64,000 bases of DNA. It comes from Mesobacillus persicus (GTDB lineage Bacteria; Bacillota; Bacilli; Bacillales; Cytobacillaceae). The DNA is taken from NCBI RefSeq assembly GCF_900109925.1, contig NZ_FOBW01000003.1, forward strand, positions 248,001 through 312,000, given 5' to 3'. Position 1 is the first letter of the stretch; each line of letters opens with the position of its first letter. Of the stretch, positions 62,004 through 64,000 are shown piece by piece. The notes under the pieces were generated by a model that did no database searches, was not told the DNA's origin, and was given only the letters and a program-made list of their open reading frames with translations. The position numbers and the translations under genes are program-made.

Positions 62004-63188
62004 TTAGTCTATTAAAGGATAACGAAGTGGGGGACTGCCCTTTTTTTCGAAGCAGGAGAACCGTCCCCATTCTTCCCGAAGCGCCTCGATTAGCACATCC
62101 ACTTCTTTTTTTGTATTCATGTGTGAAAAGCTGACCCTTAGTGCACTTTCTGCTAACTCCCGGCTTAACCCGAGGGATTCTAACATGGAAGGCCCTCGGG
62201 AATAATTGGATTTGCAAGCGGCTGCACTGGAAATGAAAATCTCTTTTTGATCAAGCACATGTACAACGTCTCGGTTATTCAGACCAGGTAACGAGAAATT
62301 GACGATATGAGGTGCTCCAAGTTTAGTTGAATGGATGACAACTTCAGGTATCTGATCGGCTAATCTTTCGATGCAATAGTCCCGAAGTTCTTTCATATGG
62401 GTGGTGTCCTTGATCATGTTTGCAAAGGTGATTCGTATAGCATCACCAAAGGCTGCGATAAAAGGAGTGTTTTCTGTCCCCGAGCGCAAACCACGTTCCT
62501 GGCCACCACCGAGATTATTAGAAAACATCTTCGTCCCATTCTTTACATAAAGGGCACCGATCCCTTTCGGACCATGAATCTTATGGGCGCTTATGCTAAT
62601 CAGGTCAGCACCGAGGTCTGCAGCAGTGAAGTTTAATTTCCCATAGCCTTGAACCGCATCACAATGTAATAGCGCAGGGGAGTTTTTATCGGTAATGATT
62701 TGTTTTATTTTATTGATAGGAAAAATAGACCCGATCTCATTGTTAACTAACATCGCGCTAACTAGAACGGTGTTTTCTCCAATGGCATTTTCAAGTTCTT
62801 CTAGGTCCAGCTCACCATTGTGTGCTGAAATATAGCTTACCGTCCAGCCTTGTTTTTTAAGGTCGCGGATGGTTTTTGTTACCGCTGGGTGTTCTGCCAC
62901 TGTGGTTACGACATGCTTTCCATGCTTAACGTTAGCAAGACATGCGCCCTTAATGGCAAGATTATCAGATTCTGTCCCACCCGAAGTAAAATAGATTTCA
63001 TCAGAATCTACCTCAAGAGAATCGGCAATGATTTGTCGAGCCTTTTCAACCTCAGATTTGCTTTCTTTCCCTAAGCGATGTAGTGACGAGGGATTGCCAT
63101 ATAACTCCGTAAGCATTTTTACAACCTTCTCTGTTACTTCTGGGTAAGGTTTGGTTGTGGCACTGTTGTCTAAATAGATTTCTGGCAT
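62004..63188 (-). CDS. Cysteine desulfurase, NifS/IscS type, with repeat-derived C-terminus
   Basis: A PLP enzyme of 394 residues that takes sulfur from cysteine for iron-sulfur clusters, thiolation or NAD synthesis. Landmarks are YLDNSATTKPYPEV, TSGGTESDNLAIKGA, VAEHPAVTKT, the PLP lysine in ISISAHKIHGPKG (about 204), GGQERGLRSGTENT and the catalytic cysteine loop SSAAACKSNYSRGPSML (about 325). The last 20 or so residues (GRFSCFEKKGSPPLRYPL) are coded by a repeat element, so the original stop has been lost or moved. A terminator-less end. Which of the Bacillus desulfurases it corresponds to is not clear. Confidence 0.9.
   Translation of the reverse strand: MPEIYLDNSATTKPYPEVTEKVVKMLTELYGNPSSLHRLGKESKSEVEKARQIIADSLEVDSDEIYFTSGGTESDNLAIKGACLANVKHGKHVVTTVAEHPAVTKTIRDLKKQGWTVSYISAHNGELDLEELENAIGENTVLVSAMLVNNEIGSIFPINKIKQIITDKNSPALLHCDAVQGYGKLNFTAADLGADLISISAHKIHGPKGIGALYVKNGTKMFSNNLGGGQERGLRSGTENTPFIAAFGDAIRITFANMIKDTTHMKELRDYCIERLADQIPEVVIHSTKLGAPHIVNFSLPGLNNRDVVHVLDQKEIFISSAAACKSNYSRGPSMLESLGLSRELAESALRVSFSHMNTKKEVDVLIEALREEWGRFSCFEKKGSPPLRYPLID
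62027..62068. repeat. Repeat family C/A element at the end of the desulfurase gene
   Basis: GGGGGACTGCCC, TTTTTTTCGAAGCAGGAGAA and CCGTCCCC in sequence. It links the family C core (AGAACCGTCCCC) to a family A-like arm (GGGACTGCCC), and GGGGAC/GTCCCC at the ends can pair. Confidence 0.65.
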
Positions 63189-63378
63189 GTGTAATCCCTC
63201 TTTCTAATGATAAAGAAACCATTTCGTTCTAGTTGATCTACCTAGATATTTTATCAGGTTTCAGAATAAGGAATCTAGAGGTTTTAAGTAAAGACGTTTC
63301 CTGTTTATTTGGATGACCCGGATTATAGTGTCCATGATTTCCGTTCTTCCACTTGTGCTTGGGTTACCGCTACATCTC

Positions 63379-63590
63379 ATTGGTGACCTAACTCCGTCTA
63401 ACCGCTTCAACTTAGGTCATCAATCTACCTTATTGGTGCCCTATCTTTGTCTAACCGCTCTGAGTTAGGTCACCAATGCGCCTTGTTGGTGCCCTTTCTT
63501 GGTGTAACGACTCTGAGTTAGGGCACCAATACGCCTCATTGGTGCCCTATCTTTGTCCAACCGTTCCGAGAAAGGTCACCAATTAGTTGA
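63379..63590. repeat. Four-copy 53-bp tandem palindromic array
   Basis: Units begin at 63379, 63432, 63485 and 63538, exactly 53 bases apart. Each opens with ATTGGTGNCC (first base varies in unit 3) and closes with AGGTCACCAAT or a variant, so each unit can form a hairpin with a loop around TAACCGCT. Units differ at several positions in both arms. No T run and no ORF. Surrounding sequence from 63189 to 63707 is otherwise featureless apart from a promoter for the next gene. Confidence 0.8.
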
Positions 63591-63707
63591 AATCTAGTAT
63601 ATTTTTACAGGAATAGGGAACCCTAATTTTATTGTGTCTATCGGAGCGAACCTAAACTTTCTTTAAAATTTTTACCAGTCTTACATAGATGTAAAGGAGG
63701 AAAATGC

Positions 63708-64000
63708 TTGCGTCAGTTTACAAAAGGTTTAATGACGATTAGTTTATTAGTCGTCGTGATTGTTGGATGCAGTAATAATGAAGTAAAGCAACATTCTACA
63801 GAGAATTCAAAGGTTTTGGAGACGAGGAATAGCGGCGAGGTTGAGATTCTTCGGGGGAAGTATCCATTTCCTAATGGTGTGACGGAAACGGGAAGTGGGG
63901 ATCTTGTTTTGACAACTCCAGCGGGGACATCTAGAAACGGAAAAACTCCAGCATTTTATATCGATCAGGATGATGAGCTGATTCAAATTGGGTTTGATGC
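63708..64000 (+). CDS. Lipoprotein of unknown function, 3' end outside window
   Basis: A gene cut by the right edge. AAAGGAGG (63693-63700) is followed by TTG at 63708, giving LRQFTKGLMTISLLVVVIVG then CSNNEVK, a lipoprotein signal with the lipobox VIVGC. The ATG at 63704 is in a frame that stops after 12 codons, so TTG is the start. The mature part opens with a polar linker and GEVEILRGKYPFPNGVTETG, then LVLTTPAGTSRNGKTPAFYI. No family recognised from the 97 codons visible. Confidence 0.75.
   Translation, partial: MRQFTKGLMTISLLVVVIVGCSNNEVKQHSTENSKVLETRNSGEVEILRGKYPFPNGVTETGSGDLVLTTPAGTSRNGKTPAFYIDQDDELIQIGFD

Noticed and set aside
63379-63590. Tandem repeat considered as a CRISPR array
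   Set aside because: The whole 53-base unit repeats with no unique spacers, and there are no cas genes.

Overview
The window is a low-GC Gram-positive chromosome segment, most likely from a spore-forming member of the Bacillaceae. The signs are AAGGAGG-type ribosome sites, TTG and GTG starts, B. subtilis-like regulatory sites (adenine riboswitch, Fnr box, MhqR operators, cre, Fur box, a possible sigma-B promoter), PrsA, a LysM/3D cell-wall protein and a GerPF-like spore protein. No rRNA, tRNA, CRISPR array, complete insertion sequence or prophage was seen.

Region 1 (1-22 kb) is mostly housekeeping: a YcdB-like protein entering from the left edge, a PAS-GGDEF-EAL protein, a LysM/3D protein, Dus, an RraA-like protein, copper nitrite reductase, PrsA, a BCCT transporter, a DnaD-domain protein, a general stress protein, an MscS channel, adenosine deaminase behind an adenine riboswitch, and RlmN. 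Several dispersed palindromic repeat families sit between these genes, often between convergent genes where they look like terminators. A decayed second copy of the prsA 3' end lies near 9.1 kb, and a promoter-terminator pair near 17.2 kb suggests an unannotated small RNA.

Region 2 (22.4-36.3 kb) is an accessory, defence-like island. It begins with stacked repeats and a 3' fragment of a type I restriction gene (hsdR). Then come a zinc-ribbon protein, a large AT-rich protein with a PD-(D/E)XK nuclease signature, a small unknown gene and a DUF4238 protein. It ends with a complete four-gene Wadjet system in the order jetD-jetA-jetB-jetC. The nuclease/small/DUF4238 set is the best candidate for an undescribed system.

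Region 3 (36.3-44.4 kb) returns to core genes: two small proteins, an orphan Fur box, a PAP2 phosphatase, an MhqR-type quinone-stress pair (ring-cleaving dioxygenase and WrbA-like flavoprotein), a GerPF-like protein, CidA/CidB, threonine synthase and a glycerate kinase.

Region 4 (44.5-61.9 kb) is a sugar-diacid utilisation locus. A LysR regulator is divergent from galactarate dehydratase (garD), followed by a CdaR-like regulator and a second glycerate kinase. A cre-preceded operon then encodes a tripartite tricarboxylate-type transporter (TctC-TctB-TctA), a DapA-family lyase, tartronate semialdehyde reductase and glucarate dehydratase. A CitA/CitB-like two-component system and a second TctCBA transporter follow. 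Together they predict uptake of galactarate/glucarate, dehydration to 5-keto-4-deoxyglucarate, cleavage to pyruvate plus tartronate semialdehyde, reduction to glycerate and phosphorylation. The usual GarL aldolase is absent and the DapA-family protein probably replaces it.

The window closes with a cysteine desulfurase whose C-terminus reads into a repeat, a four-copy 53-bp tandem palindromic array, and the start of a lipoprotein gene cut by the right edge.
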